A stretch of 64,000 nucleotides of DNA from Anaerolineales bacterium (GTDB lineage: Bacteria > Chloroflexota > Anaerolineae > Anaerolineales > JABWBV01): positions 1 through 64,000 of the forward strand of contig JACKAX010000001.1 in the NCBI GenBank assembly GCA_020634875.1, read 5' to 3'. Below the pieces are notes generated by a model. The model saw only the letters and a list, made by a program, of their open reading frames with translations, was not told the origin of the DNA and searched no databases. Position numbers and translations under genes: made by a program. Numbering within the stretch: the first letter of the stretch is position 1; each line of letters opens with the position of its first letter. Positions 1 through 8,955 of the stretch are shown one piece after another.

Positions 1-10
1 GGAATATCTC

Positions 11-39
11 CTGCATCATGCAGGGGCACTTTTTTTAGC
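11..39. terminator. Possible intrinsic terminator of an upstream gene
   Basis: A 7-bp inverted repeat with a one-base centre (CCTGCAT C ATGCAGG) is followed within a few bases by a run of T. It could end a gene that lies left of the window. The loop is too short for a normal hairpin as drawn, so part of the stem would have to open. Confidence 0.35.
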
Positions 40-158
40 CACATACATTCCCTGCATCTTATCGCCAGTCTTCTCTGGACGAAAATTAGTCTCTTCGACT
101 AAAATTCAAGGAGTTTCCAGCCTCGGTGACTGGAATAATCATCGTTTGGAGGAATTCT

Positions 159-902
159 ATGTTCATCATCCGAGAAGACTTTGACGGCCAATATTTTGTG
201 CGTTGGGCACGTAACCCCCGCGAAATTCTCGCGAATACGCAGGCATATATCGCCTACGAAAGCAGTTTGGAGGCCCATCTGCAACTCAAAGACCTCCCCT
301 TGTCCTTTTTTCAAGCCAAAAATGCGGAGGCGCTTGGAGCACAAGCCGAAGCGCAGACCGGCGAAGCGACCCGTACGCAATCCACGGGAACTTACCGCGC
401 TTGCCTTACCACGCTGCGGAAAAATTTTCAACGCATCTTAGCTTACCTACGGTACAAACACGCCCACAATCTGCTCTTGCTTGAACGATACGGGCTTGAT
501 GTGCGCCACGCCGCGCGCGGAGGGTACACCGTCGCGCTTCCCCGCACCGACGCGGGCCTAGTCGCTCTCTTAGACATCTACCTGGCCCAAGAAACCAGCC
601 TTCCCCCCGAGGAACGCATCCCCGACCCAGCCCTGGCGGAGATGCAAACCCTCAAGACCGACCTCGCTAATTATCAATATACACGGCGGCAAGCCCGGAC
701 CCAACGCACAAGCAATATTGCCGAGCGCCGGAATATCACCGAAGAATTGAACCAGTATCTCCGTTGTGCCGCGCATCTCCTGCTGATTACCCGCTTCAAC
801 GGCAAGGTCACACCCGAACTGGGGAACTGGGGCTTCACGGTGATCGCTCGCCGCACCCCCCGTCGGGTGGAAATTCCAGAAGAGGCGGATGAGCCGGGAT
901 AA
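159..902 (+). CDS. Hypothetical protein, 247 aa
   Basis: I do not recognise this protein. The ATG at 159 is preferred over an in-frame GTG at 126 because a GGAGGA ribosome site lies 6 bases before it. The product is soluble, with no signal peptide or membrane segment, and is rich in Arg and Glu. The middle looks helical, and the C-terminal part carries a hydrophobic helix followed by a conserved-looking NWGFTVIARR stretch. It stands alone upstream of a zinc-ribbon gene. Confidence 0.7.
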   Translation: MFIIREDFDGQYFVRWARNPREILANTQAYIAYESSLEAHLQLKDLPLSFFQAKNAEALGAQAEAQTGEATRTQSTGTYRACLTTLRKNFQRILAYLRYKHAHNLLLLERYGLDVRHAARGGYTVALPRTDAGLVALLDIYLAQETSLPPEERIPDPALAEMQTLKTDLANYQYTRRQARTQRTSNIAERRNITEELNQYLRCAAHLLLITRFNGKVTPELGNWGFTVIARRTPRRVEIPEEADEPG

Positions 903-937
903 ATTTCAACCGCCATCAAAATTTATGCGCGCCTGCT

Positions 938-943
938 ATAATT
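938..943 (+). promoter_or_regulatory. Possible -10 box for the zinc-ribbon gene
   Basis: A perfect TATAAT lies 35 bases before the ATG at 979. I see no good -35 box at the usual distance, so this is a weak call. Confidence 0.3.
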
Positions 944-978
944 TCTCCTAAACAAACCCCCTTTTCAACAAAAATTCC

Positions 979-1710
979 ATGCACGCTCTCAATTGTCCCA
1001 ACTGCGGCGCACCGCTCACCGACCAATCCGGTCAAGAACTCTGGCTGTGTATCTACTGCCATTCGCTCATCCGCGTGGCTGCGGACGAAACCGCGCCACA
1101 ACCCGCCGTTGAGAAAACCGTCTCCGAGGCGGAGATGGCCGAAATCAAGAAGATGTTGGCGGAGGGAAAACGCGAGGCGGCGCGGGTCACTTACCAGCAA
1201 ATTGCCCAAGTCACGCCGGAAGAAGCGGAAAAAGTCGTGGAAACGATGTTCAAGGAGTATGCGTTTGGCGTGGTGCGTCGTCAACAGTTGAATGGGATAG
1301 GGATTGCGCTCGCGGGGCTGTTTGTGGTTGCGGTGGTGTTAAGCCTGGGAGCGTGGGTCACTGGGGCTTTGCATCCCGCGTGGGCTGGGATCATCGCCGG
1401 GTTTTCCGCGCTCAATTTATTCGTGTTCAGCGGGGGTATTTTCACGACGATTAAATATCTCGGCGCGCCAAAGGCGAAAGCCACCATCCAACATTACACT
1501 CAAACGGGCAAAGTCCACCTGCGCGGCGGGGCTGTATATACCTATAAAGTTTTGCTCGAAGTCCACCCGGAAGGAAAAGCCTCTTTTCAAGATACGATGA
1601 TTGTCCCGGCCCGCGAAAAGAACCTCGCCAAAATCCATCAAGGCGCGGTCATTTGGGTCAAATACAAACCCACCCAACCCGGAAGTTTATTATTTGATGG
1701 ATTGACGTAA
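979..1710 (+). CDS. Zinc-ribbon membrane protein
   Basis: The N-terminus carries a CxxC...CxxC zinc ribbon (Cys6, Cys9, Cys24, Cys27). An acidic helical segment follows, then two hydrophobic segments at about residues 105-155, and a C-terminal beta-rich domain. The order suggests a membrane-anchored protein with the zinc ribbon and the C-terminal domain on the same side. No Shine-Dalgarno sequence is visible before the ATG, but a TATAAT lies about 35 bases upstream, so the leader would be short. Function is unknown. The next gene also encodes zinc-finger motifs. Confidence 0.7.
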   Translation: MHALNCPNCGAPLTDQSGQELWLCIYCHSLIRVAADETAPQPAVEKTVSEAEMAEIKKMLAEGKREAARVTYQQIAQVTPEEAEKVVETMFKEYAFGVVRRQQLNGIGIALAGLFVVAVVLSLGAWVTGALHPAWAGIIAGFSALNLFVFSGGIFTTIKYLGAPKAKATIQHYTQTGKVHLRGGAVYTYKVLLEVHPEGKASFQDTMIVPAREKNLAKIHQGAVIWVKYKPTQPGSLLFDGLT

Positions 1711-1831
1711 TCGGCAAAGGAAACAACTTTCTGTTTTCCCGCACCCTTTGACTGCGTTGGGCAACAATAATTTCAGCCCTAAAGTTCTTTCCCGCTTCGC
1801 TCAGGGTGCTGCGTTCTTCCTGATAACCAAC

Positions 1832-1854
1832 CACTTATCACTTCATCACTCATT
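1832..1854. repeat. CACTTATCAC-type low-complexity repeat
   Basis: CACTTATCACTTCATCACT runs up to the ATG at 1855. It shares its words with 4748-4771 and 42028-42067. Confidence 0.45.
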
Positions 1855-2418
1855 ATGAAACCCTGCCCTCTCTGCGCCTCCCCCCTGCACCTCACCTTCC
1901 TCGAAGATCAACTCCCCGTCCATGCCTGCCCCAACGGAGATGGACACTGGCTCCCTACGAATGAGTACCTGCTCTGGCTGCGGCTCCAACTCCAACACCA
2001 ACAGGCCACGCCCACTTCGCTTCACATGCCTGCCCCCGCCTCCGTTCCCCAAACCGAGTCCGAGAAAGCGAAAATCTGCCCCGATTGTGGGCGTCTGCTC
2101 CGGCGTTACAAAGTCTGGCCTAACCTGGATTTTTACCTCGACCGGTGTAACACTTGCAACGGCATCTGGTTCGACCAAAACGAGTGGGCGATTCTCAAAG
2201 AACACAAAGTTCACGATGAGATTAACCTGATCTTCACCCAACCCTGGCAAGAACAACTCCGCCAAATCGAAGCACATCATTTTTTTGAAGCGATGTACCA
2301 GACTCGCTTTGGCGAAGATTACGAAGAAATCAAGCGGATGCGTGCGTGGTTACAAAACCACCCGCAAAAGACAAGCGTGATCGCGTATTTGTTGGACGAT
2401 GATCCGTATAAGGCATGA
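1855..2418 (+). CDS. TFIIB-type zinc-finger domain protein
   Basis: Two copies of a zinc-binding knuckle are visible. The first starts CPLC near residue 4, and the second is CPDCGR followed by CNTCNGIWFD, the hallmark of the bacterial zf-TFIIB family. The family is common in bacteria and has no established function. The C-terminal part is helical. The last 20 bases overlap the next gene in another frame, so the two are probably co-transcribed. No clear ribosome site precedes the ATG. Confidence 0.75.
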   Translation: MKPCPLCASPLHLTFLEDQLPVHACPNGDGHWLPTNEYLLWLRLQLQHQQATPTSLHMPAPASVPQTESEKAKICPDCGRLLRRYKVWPNLDFYLDRCNTCNGIWFDQNEWAILKEHKVHDEINLIFTQPWQEQLRQIEAHHFFEAMYQTRFGEDYEEIKRMRAWLQNHPQKTSVIAYLLDDDPYKA

Positions 2419-3169
2419 GTTAGCCAACAACCCATCCTTCTGCGTTTATCTGCTCTCATCCGCGTCCTATTCCTCGGTGAACTTTTTGAATTCAGCCTCC
2501 CTCCTCGCCGAATATTGCAAAACCCACCTGGATTTTTCCACGCTCGAACTTCCATCTGATTACGGTTACGCCCATTTGCCTCTCTGCGTGATAGATGCTG
2601 TCTTCTCCATTGGGGTGAAATATGCTTCCGTTAAAAACACCATTGCCCGGTTTTGTGACTTTGCCGGAATTTTCCCGACCGGAACGCTTCTCCCTGCCGA
2701 ACAGCTTTCCATCTCCGACTTCATCCTCCTCCACGAATCAAACGGTACACATAGCATGGCCCGCGAGGTCTACCAGAACCGCCAACGGACCTCCACCCGC
2801 AACGGCATCCTCAAAGCCGACGCCGTGTACCGCTTCGCCAAAATCCTTGCCCAATTTGGCGCAGAAACCCTGGCGGAGGTCCCCCGCATCCACCGTTTCC
2901 CCGACTTTGAGTCTGAAATCAAAACCATCCCCGGCCAACGAAGCGGTGTCTCCCTTCAATATTTCTACATGCTCACTGGCGATGAGCATACGATTAAACC
3001 TGACCGGATGGTGGCCCGCTTCATTGAGCAAGCCACTAATCACAGATATAATCCAGAAAGCATGAAGAACCTTGTGATTGAAACCTGTGACCTTCTCCAA
3101 TCGGATTTTCCTCATCTAACCCCACGCACCCTGGATCAACTGATTTGGGGCTACCAATCTCAAAGATAA
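2399..3169 (+). CDS. Conserved hypothetical protein, possibly HhH-GPD fold
   Basis: This resembles a widespread family of unassigned proteins with a core reading LPLCVIDAVFSIGVKY and, later, YFYMLTGDEHTIKPDRMV. The helical make-up and the lysine in the second motif are reminiscent of the helix-hairpin-helix DNA glycosylase fold, but no catalytic Asp motif is obvious, so this is a guess. The ATG at 2399 overlaps the upstream gene by 20 bases; a GTG at 2477 in the same frame would fit the family start better. I see no ribosome site for either. Confidence 0.65.
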   Translation: MIRIRHELANNPSFCVYLLSSASYSSVNFLNSASLLAEYCKTHLDFSTLELPSDYGYAHLPLCVIDAVFSIGVKYASVKNTIARFCDFAGIFPTGTLLPAEQLSISDFILLHESNGTHSMAREVYQNRQRTSTRNGILKADAVYRFAKILAQFGAETLAEVPRIHRFPDFESEIKTIPGQRSGVSLQYFYMLTGDEHTIKPDRMVARFIEQATNHRYNPESMKNLVIETCDLLQSDFPHLTPRTLDQLIWGYQSQR

Positions 3170-3245
3170 GCATCACCCTTACCACAAACGCCCATTCTCT
3201 CCTCATTGACAATTGATCATTGCGCCTTCACTATTCACACTTTTT

Positions 3246-3866
3246 ATGAACCCAGCCCCCTTTGCCCTCCCTCAACCCGAACCCCTCCTCATCGTCATCT
3301 CCGGCCCATCCGGTGTGGGGAAAGACACCGTACTCAACGAAATGCAAAAACGCGGTCTGCCCTTTCACTTCGTCGTCACTGCCACCACCCGGCCCAAACG
3401 GCCAACCGAAACGCACGGAGTAGACTACTTCTTCATCAGCCACGCCGAATTTGCCCAAATGATCGAGGAAAACGAACTCCTCGAATATGCCTATGTTTAC
3501 AACGACTTCAAAGGCATCCCCAAAGCCCAGGTGCGCGAAGCCCTCGCCAGTGGCAAAGACGTGATCATGCGCCTGGATGTCCAGGGCGCGGCCACTATTC
3601 GTCGCCTCTATCCCGAGGTCGTCCTCATCTTCCTCACCACCCGTGACGAAGACGAACTCGTCCGCCGCCTGCGCGCCCGCCAAACCGAAACCGACGAAAA
3701 CTTCAACCTCCGCATCGCCATGGCGCGCAAAGAACTTCTCCGCCTCCAGGAATTTGACTACGTGGTTGTCAACGCCGAAGACTGCCTGGATGAAACCGTT
3801 GATACCATCCGCAGCATCGTGAACACGGAGCATCACCGCGTCCACCCCCGAAAAGTAACCCTGTGA
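3246..3866 (+). CDS. gmk: Guanylate kinase
   Basis: It phosphorylates GMP to GDP with ATP in the cytoplasm. The P-loop GPSGVGKD begins at residue 20. The GMP-binding segment follows with TTRPKR and the conserved GVDYFF motif, and a lid region with RLRARQTE is present. The 206-residue length matches the family when the ATG at 3246 is used; an earlier in-frame start at 3213 would add 11 residues that look spurious. The stop overlaps the next start (GTGA), so the rhomboid gene is translationally coupled. Confidence 0.95.
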   Translation: MNPAPFALPQPEPLLIVISGPSGVGKDTVLNEMQKRGLPFHFVVTATTRPKRPTETHGVDYFFISHAEFAQMIEENELLEYAYVYNDFKGIPKAQVREALASGKDVIMRLDVQGAATIRRLYPEVVLIFLTTRDEDELVRRLRARQTETDENFNLRIAMARKELLRLQEFDYVVVNAEDCLDETVDTIRSIVNTEHHRVHPRKVTL

Positions 3867-4705
3867 ACGATCCTCAAACCCCTTCCGAACCGCGCTCCCA
3901 ACCCCTCACGGGAGAAATCCTACCCGGTCAGTCTCCCGCCGCGGGCGCTGATCCTCACACCCCCGAACAGGTCGCCCGCCCCGTCCGCACCGCGTACACC
4001 CCCCCAGCCAAAACCCCCTACGTCACCTATACGATCATGGGGATCACGATCTTTATTTTCATTCTCCAACAGGCCACCCAATACCTGACAGGAACCGACT
4101 ACCCCGCCCTATTAGGGATGAAAGTCAACGACTGGATTGTGCAAGGGGAATTGTGGCGGTTCTTTACCCCCATGTTCTTGCATGGGGGACTGTTACATAT
4201 CCTTTTCAATATGTATGCCCTCCGTGCGCTTGGCCCCGTTCTCGAACAACACTATGGACATGGACGCTTCTTAGCACTATATATCCTCGCAGGCTTTGCC
4301 GGGAATGTTGCCTCTTTCGCCCTCTCCGTCAACCCATCCCTGGGCGCATCCACCTCGTTGTTTGGTTTATTCGGCGCGGAAGGGGTGTTCTTGTATCACA
4401 ATCAGAATTTGTTTGGCGAGCGAGCAAAAGCTGGACTACGGCAGATTTTCACGCTAGGCGTTATTAACCTACTCTTTGGCCTGACTCCTGGCATGAATAT
4501 AGATAATTGGGGGCACCTTGGCGGGTTGGTCGGAGGGGTCCTTTTTTCTTGGTTCGCCGGGCCATTATTAAAAGTCGAAGGCATCTACCCGGCCTATTCC
4601 ATCCGGGATCATCGCCAACCGTCGAGTGTCTGGTTGGGGGCGGTGCTGGTCGGGGCAGTGTTCGCGGGCCTTGCGGCGGGGATTATCTTTTTACGAATGG
4701 GTTAA
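3863..4705 (+). CDS. Rhomboid family intramembrane serine protease
   Basis: The protein has a Pro-rich cytoplasmic N-terminus of about 50 residues followed by six or seven membrane segments. The catalytic dyad can be seen: GASTSLFG with the nucleophile Ser163, and His218 in NWGHLGG. The HGGLLHILFNMYALRALG stretch is the conserved L1-loop/TM2 region. Substrates are unknown. It starts at a GTG overlapping the stop of gmk by 4 bases and is followed by a strong terminator. Confidence 0.93.
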   Translation: MNDPQTPSEPRSQPLTGEILPGQSPAAGADPHTPEQVARPVRTAYTPPAKTPYVTYTIMGITIFIFILQQATQYLTGTDYPALLGMKVNDWIVQGELWRFFTPMFLHGGLLHILFNMYALRALGPVLEQHYGHGRFLALYILAGFAGNVASFALSVNPSLGASTSLFGLFGAEGVFLYHNQNLFGERAKAGLRQIFTLGVINLLFGLTPGMNIDNWGHLGGLVGGVLFSWFAGPLLKVEGIYPAYSIRDHRQPSSVWLGAVLVGAVFAGLAAGIIFLRMG

Positions 4706-4708
4706 CCA

Positions 4709-4740
4709 AAAACGCCCTGGTTTTTAGGCCAGGGCGTTTT
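4709..4740. terminator. Bidirectional intrinsic terminator
   Basis: A perfect 12-bp stem (AAAACGCCCTGG) with an 8-base loop is flanked by A and T runs. It lies between the rhomboid gene on the plus strand and the enoyl-CoA hydratase gene on the minus strand, so it can serve both. Confidence 0.9.
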
Positions 4741-4747
4741 CAATTAC

Positions 4748-4771
4748 TCATCACTTCATCACTTATCACAC
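4748..4771. repeat. CACTTATCAC-type low-complexity repeat
   Basis: The stretch is built from variants of CATCACTT and CACTTATCAC. The same words occur at 1832-1854 and 42028-42067, always at gene borders. Confidence 0.5.
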
Positions 4772-5539
4772 ATACTTCGCTTCCCGCTTCTCTCGAAACG
4801 CCCCCAACCCCTCACGATGATCCCCCCCATTTCCGGCGATTTCCTGTACGTGCGCTTCGTAATCCAGCACTTCTTCTAAATTCGCCAAAACTGCTTTATT
4901 GAAACCCCGTTTCGTATACCCCATCGCGTGAACCGGCCCTTTCGCCAGTTCGGACGCCCACACGACGGACGCGGTAGGAAGTTCCTCGACGGAAACTACG
5001 CGGTTGACTAATCCCCACGCGAGAGCCTGCTCCGCACTGATCGGCTGGTTCATGAATGCGGCTTCCGCGGCGCGCCCCAACCCGATCAACAACGGTAACA
5101 TGAGCGAGACCGCAGAGTCTGGGGCGAGGCCAATGCCGGAAAACCCGACAACGAACCGGGCATTGTCCGCCGCAATCCGCAGATCGCACGCCAGGGCAAT
5201 GCCCAACGCCGCTCCCGCGACAGCACCATGAATGGCGCCGATCACCGGCTTTTCCAACCGTCGCATCTCGACGATCAGGGGATTGTATGTTTTCAGAAGG
5301 TGTTTGCGGAACGAAACGTGTTCCCCCTCCCCAAACTCGGACACATCCTGCCCGGCGCTGAAAAGTTTCCCCGCGCCCGCGAGCAATACAACACGGACGG
5401 CATCATTCCGCCCAGCGTCGCGGAACACCTTCGTCAGGGCTTGCGACATTTCCGTCGTGAAGGCATTTGCTTTCGGACGGTTGAGGGTAACGGTCAACAC
5501 ACCGTCTTTCAGGTTGGTCAGAATGATGTCTTCAGCCAT
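4766..5539 (-). CDS. Enoyl-CoA hydratase/isomerase family, PaaG-like
   Basis: A crotonase-fold enzyme acting on acyl-CoA thioesters. The oxyanion-hole segments are SAGQDVSEF (about residues 61-69) and GAVAGAALGIALACDLR. The catalytic-region segment reads GIGLAPDSAVS, with Asp where typical hydratases have Glu; this is the pattern of the 1,2-epoxyphenylacetyl-CoA isomerase PaaG. No other phenylacetate genes lie nearby, so the substrate is open. The start overlaps the stop of the upstream gene by one base (TGATG). Confidence 0.85.
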   Translation of the reverse strand: MAEDIILTNLKDGVLTVTLNRPKANAFTTEMSQALTKVFRDAGRNDAVRVVLLAGAGKLFSAGQDVSEFGEGEHVSFRKHLLKTYNPLIVEMRRLEKPVIGAIHGAVAGAALGIALACDLRIAADNARFVVGFSGIGLAPDSAVSLMLPLLIGLGRAAEAAFMNQPISAEQALAWGLVNRVVSVEELPTASVVWASELAKGPVHAMGYTKRGFNKAVLANLEEVLDYEAHVQEIAGNGGDHREGLGAFREKREAKYV

Positions 5540-5949
5540 CAGAAAATATCCATATTCAGATCACTGTCGTCTGGCATATCCAGATCGTCATCATCCTCCA
5601 TATCATCATCGTAACCGATTTCGACTTCCAAGTCTTCAGAAGGGAGGCGCACCCACAACATCAGCAAATCCCCTTCGGGGACCTGCGTATTGCGGGCGGC
5701 AACGATTTGTGCTTGCTGATGCAGGCCATCGGGACTGCGAAATTCCAGATTGATGGCTTCCTGTTTTCGCCAGGCTTTGTAACAGCGCTCAACCAACGAG
5801 GGGCCATTTGCCGTGCGAAGGCGGGTCAGTGCCACGCCCGCTAACGTCGAGCTATCGCTAATGCCATACGCCCAGCCCTGATTTGGGAGTTCAAACGTCG
5901 GGGGTGGCCCTTCAATGATCGTGATTTTTTGATCTTCATCCATAGTCAT
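5539..5949 (-). CDS. Hypothetical acidic-tail protein
   Basis: I do not recognise this 136-residue protein. It is soluble, with a mixed alpha/beta N-terminal 105 residues and a very acidic C-terminal tail dominated by Asp. A second ATG two codons downstream (5943) is equally possible. It is co-transcribed and translationally coupled with the enoyl-CoA hydratase gene. Confidence 0.65.
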   Translation of the reverse strand: MTMDEDQKITIIEGPPPTFELPNQGWAYGISDSSTLAGVALTRLRTANGPSLVERCYKAWRKQEAINLEFRSPDGLHQQAQIVAARNTQVPEGDLLMLWVRLPSEDLEVEIGYDDDMEDDDDLDMPDDSDLNMDIF

Positions 5950-6113
5950 TCGTAACGTCCTTTTACAAACTTGGTCGCATCCAAATTATCCTCGCGACCG
6001 CCGTCGATCATACCATAACCACTACGGGGAAACAACAATTTACACTCCTCTTACGTAGCTCCAACGTCCTTCCAACACCTCCCAAGCATAATACAAGATG
6101 CAAAAATTCTTAA

Positions 6114-6128
6114 AGACTTCGGAAGTCT
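6114..6128. repeat. ACTTCSGAAGT palindrome
   Basis: AGACTTC G GAAGTCT, a 7-bp inverted repeat with a one-base centre. It belongs to a set of related palindromes seen only between genes in this window. Confidence 0.6.
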
Positions 6129-6268
6129 CCACCTGAATGCTTTGTAAACGAAGTATTTTGAAGTTTGATACGTATGCAAACTTCCGAAAACTTAATTTAC
6201 GATGTACTGAGTTCGCTTCAAAAAGAAAACGCCAGGTTTCCCACCATCCCCTTTCAAATTCATCCCAT

Positions 6269-6283
6269 AGACTTCCGAAGTCT
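6269..6283. repeat. ACTTCSGAAGT palindrome before clpB
   Basis: AGACTTC C GAAGTCT ends 7 bases before the GGAGG ribosome site of clpB. Its place fits either a repeat element or an operator or mRNA structure in the clpB leader. Confidence 0.6.
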
Positions 6284-6300
6284 GAACCCTGGAGGAACCC

Positions 6301-8919
6301 ATGAACCTCGATAAATACACCCAAAAATCCCAACAAAGCCTGCTCGCCGCCCAACAACTGGCACAGGACTTAAACCACCAGACTATAGAACCCGCCCACC
6401 TGCTCCTGGCCTTACTGCGTGATGAAGAGGGAGTTGTTCCTGCGATTGTGACCAAAATCGCCGGGAGCGCAGAAGCCTTACGCGGGGATGTGCAGACCGA
6501 CCTCGAACGCCACTCGAAAGTGTACGGGAGCAACGCGTCCCAAGCCGGGTTAAGCCGTCCCGCCACGGACACCCTCTCCGCCGCCGAACGCTACGCCAAA
6601 GGGATGCGCGACGACTACGTTTCTACCGAACACCTCCTCCTCGGCCTTACCGACTCCCCCGAAGGCAAACGTCTCGAACACTACGGCCTGACCAAAGACG
6701 CCATCCTCAAAGCCTTGCAGGAAGTGCGCGGCTCCCAGCGTGTCACCTCGCAAAACCCCGAATCCACCTACCAATCCCTCGAAAAATACGGGCGTGACCT
6801 GACGGATCAGGCCCGGCGCGGCAAACTCGACCCGGTCATTGGCCGCGACGAAGAGATTCGCCGCACCGTGCAGATTCTCTCCCGCCGGACGAAAAACAAC
6901 CCCGCCCTGATCGGCGAACCCGGCGTTGGCAAAACCGCCATCGTCGAAGGGCTGGCGCAGCGTATCGTCAACGGCGATGTGCCCGAGGGCCTCAAACACA
7001 AACGGCTCGTCCAGCTCGATATGAGCGCGCTCGTCGCCGGAGCCAAGTACCGCGGCGAGTTTGAAGAACGGCTCAAAGCGGTACTCAAAGAAATCACCGA
7101 GTCCGAAGGCGAGATTATCCTGTTCGTGGATGAAATGCACACCGTCGTCGGCGCGGGGGCCGCGGAAGGGGCGATGGACGCGGGCAACATGCTCAAACCC
7201 ATGCTCGCGCGGGGCGAACTACACCTGATCGGAGCCACCACCCTCGACGAATACCGCAAATACGTCGAAAAAGATCCCGCCCTCGAACGCCGTTTCCAAC
7301 CCGTCATCGTCGGCGAACCCTCCGCGGCAGACACCATCAGCATCCTGCGCGGCCTCAAAGAGCGGTACGAAGTCCATCACGGCGTCCGCATCACCGATGG
7401 CGCTGTCATCGCCGCCGCGACCCTGTCCAACCGCTACATCGCCGACCGTCACCTGCCCGACAAAGCCATTGACCTGATTGACGAAGCCGCCGCCCGCCTC
7501 CGCACGGAAATCGACTCCAAACCGCAAGCCCTCGACGAGGTAGACCGCCAGATTTTGCAACTCGAAATCGAGCGCACCGCCCTCAAACAGGAAAAGGACA
7601 AAGCCTCCAAAGAACGTCTTGGCAAACTCGAAAAAGAACTCGCCGACCTGCAGGAACACTCCCGCGAACTTCACACTCGTTGGACCACGGAAAAAGACGC
7701 CATCACCACGCTCCAATCGCTCAAAGAGCAACTCGAACAAACCCGTCTCGAAATCGAACGCGCCGAACGCGCCGCCGACCTCGAAAAAGTTGCCCGCCTG
7801 AAATACGGCACCCTCCGCGAATTGGAAACTAAACTAGGCGAACAAGAAAAACGCATCAAGCAAATCCAGTCCGAGGGTGCGCTTCTCAAAGAAGAAGTGG
7901 ACTCTGAAGAAATCGCGGGCGTCGTAGCCCGTTGGACCGGCATCCCCGTGGACAAACTGCTCGAAGGCGAGATGGAAAAACTCATCAAGATGGAAGATCG
8001 CCTGCGCGACCGCGTCGTCGGGCAGGATGACGCCCTCCGCGCGGTTTCCAACGCGGTGCGCCGCTCCCGCGCGGGGTTGCAAGACCCCAACCGCCCCATT
8101 GGCTCGTTCATCTTCCTCGGCCCAACCGGGGTGGGCAAAACCGAACTTGCTCGCGCCCTCGCCGAATTCATGTTCGACGATGACCGTGCCATGATCCGCA
8201 TTGACATGAGCGAGTATCAGGAAAAGCACACGGTATCCCGCCTGGTCGGTGCCCCTCCCGGGTACGTAGGCTATGATGAAGGTGGTCAACTGACCGAGGC
8301 CGTTCGCCGCCGCCCGTATAGCGTTGTGCTCTTCGATGAGATCGAAAAAGCGCATCCCGAAGTCTTCAACGTGCTTCTCCAACTCCTCGATGATGGGCGC
8401 CTGACCGACGGGCAAGGACGCACGGTGGACTTCCGCAACGCGGTTGTGATTATGACCAGCAACCTCGGCAACGAACTGTGGATGGGTGTAAAAGGAAATA
8501 CGGAACAAGCCATAAGGAATACCCCCTCCCGCGACACCATCAACCGCGTCCTTCAGGCCCATTTCCGCCCCGAATTCCTGAACCGGATTGACGAAATCGT
8601 GATCTTCCACCCACTCACCCGCGATCACCTGGCGGGCATCGTCGGCATCCAACTTCGGCATGTCGCCGCACTCCTGGCTGACCGGGGATACACCCTCGAA
8701 GTTAGCGAGGCCGCCCGCGAATACCTTGCCGAAGTGGGATACGATCCGGACTTTGGCGCGCGCCCACTCAAACGGGCCATCCAGCGGGAGTTGCAGGATC
8801 CGCTCGCACTAGCCATCCTGTCGGGCGAGTTCCACGAGGGAGACGTGATCCATGTGGATCGGGGGTCGCAGGGGTTGAGGTTTTCAGCAGTAGTGCGGGG
8901 GGAAGTGGTACATGAATAA
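6301..8919 (+). CDS. clpB: ATP-dependent disaggregase ClpB
   Basis: A hexameric AAA+ chaperone that, with DnaK, pulls proteins out of aggregates. At 872 residues it has the usual length. The Clp N-domain covers about 1-145. The first Walker [10 protein letters not shown], begins at residue 205, and the second, GPTGVGKTE, begins at about 607. The Glu/Lys-rich coiled-coil middle domain (about 410-530) separates the two and distinguishes ClpB from ClpA and ClpC. The pore motif [10 protein letters not shown] is present. A GGAGG ribosome site sits 5 bases before the ATG. Confidence 0.97.
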   Translation: MNLDKYTQKSQQSLLAAQQLAQDLNHQTIEPAHLLLALLRDEEGVVPAIVTKIAGSAEALRGDVQTDLERHSKVYGSNASQAGLSRPATDTLSAAERYAKGMRDDYVSTEHLLLGLTDSPEGKRLEHYGLTKDAILKALQEVRGSQRVTSQNPESTYQSLEKYGRDLTDQARRGKLDPVIGRDEEIRRTVQILSRRTKNNPALIGEPGVGKTAIVEGLAQRIVNGDVPEGLKHKRLVQLDMSALVAGAKYRGEFEERLKAVLKEITESEGEIILFVDEMHTVVGAGAAEGAMDAGNMLKPMLARGELHLIGATTLDEYRKYVEKDPALERRFQPVIVGEPSAADTISILRGLKERYEVHHGVRITDGAVIAAATLSNRYIADRHLPDKAIDLIDEAAARLRTEIDSKPQALDEVDRQILQLEIERTALKQEKDKASKERLGKLEKELADLQEHSRELHTRWTTEKDAITTLQSLKEQLEQTRLEIERAERAADLEKVARLKYGTLRELETKLGEQEKRIKQIQSEGALLKEEVDSEEIAGVVARWTGIPVDKLLEGEMEKLIKMEDRLRDRVVGQDDALRAVSNAVRRSRAGLQDPNRPIGSFIFLGPTGVGKTELARALAEFMFDDDRAMIRIDMSEYQEKHTVSRLVGAPPGYVGYDEGGQLTEAVRRRPYSVVLFDEIEKAHPEVFNVLLQLLDDGRLTDGQGRTVDFRNAVVIMTSNLGNELWMGVKGNTEQAIRNTPSRDTINRVLQAHFRPEFLNRIDEIVIFHPLTRDHLAGIVGIQLRHVAALLADRGYTLEVSEAAREYLAEVGYDPDFGARPLKRAIQRELQDPLALAILSGEFHEGDVIHVDRGSQGLRFSAVVRGEVVHE

Positions 8920-8955
8920 AAAAAGGCCGGTGATATCACCGGCCTTTTTTTATTC
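8914..8955. terminator. 42-base perfect palindrome, bidirectional terminator
   Basis: The two 21-base halves are exact reverse complements. A GC-rich core (GGCCGGTGAT and its complement) is flanked by A7 and T7 runs. It contains the stop codon of clpB (8917-8919) and, at the mirror position, the stop codon of the facing histidine kinase gene (8950-8952). Confidence 0.93.

Larger units (their letters stand above)
5950..6300. other. Divergent intergenic region with ACTTCSGAAGT palindromes
   Basis: This 351-base gap holds the promoters of the minus-strand operon and of clpB. It contains two perfect 15-base palindromes (6114-6128 and 6269-6283) and a half copy at about 6175-6188. I see neither a CIRCE element nor a HAIR element for heat-shock control of clpB, and no ORF that looks coding. 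Confidence 0.5.

Noticed and set aside
6114..6300. CIRCE or HAIR heat-shock operators upstream of clpB
   Set aside because: I looked for TTAGCACTC-N9-GAGTGCTAA and CTTGAGT-N7-ACTCAAG and found neither; only the ACTTCSGAAGT palindromes are there.
7834..8661. Minus-strand ORF of 275 codons within clpB
   Set aside because: It is antisense to conserved ClpB motifs and has no domain of its own.
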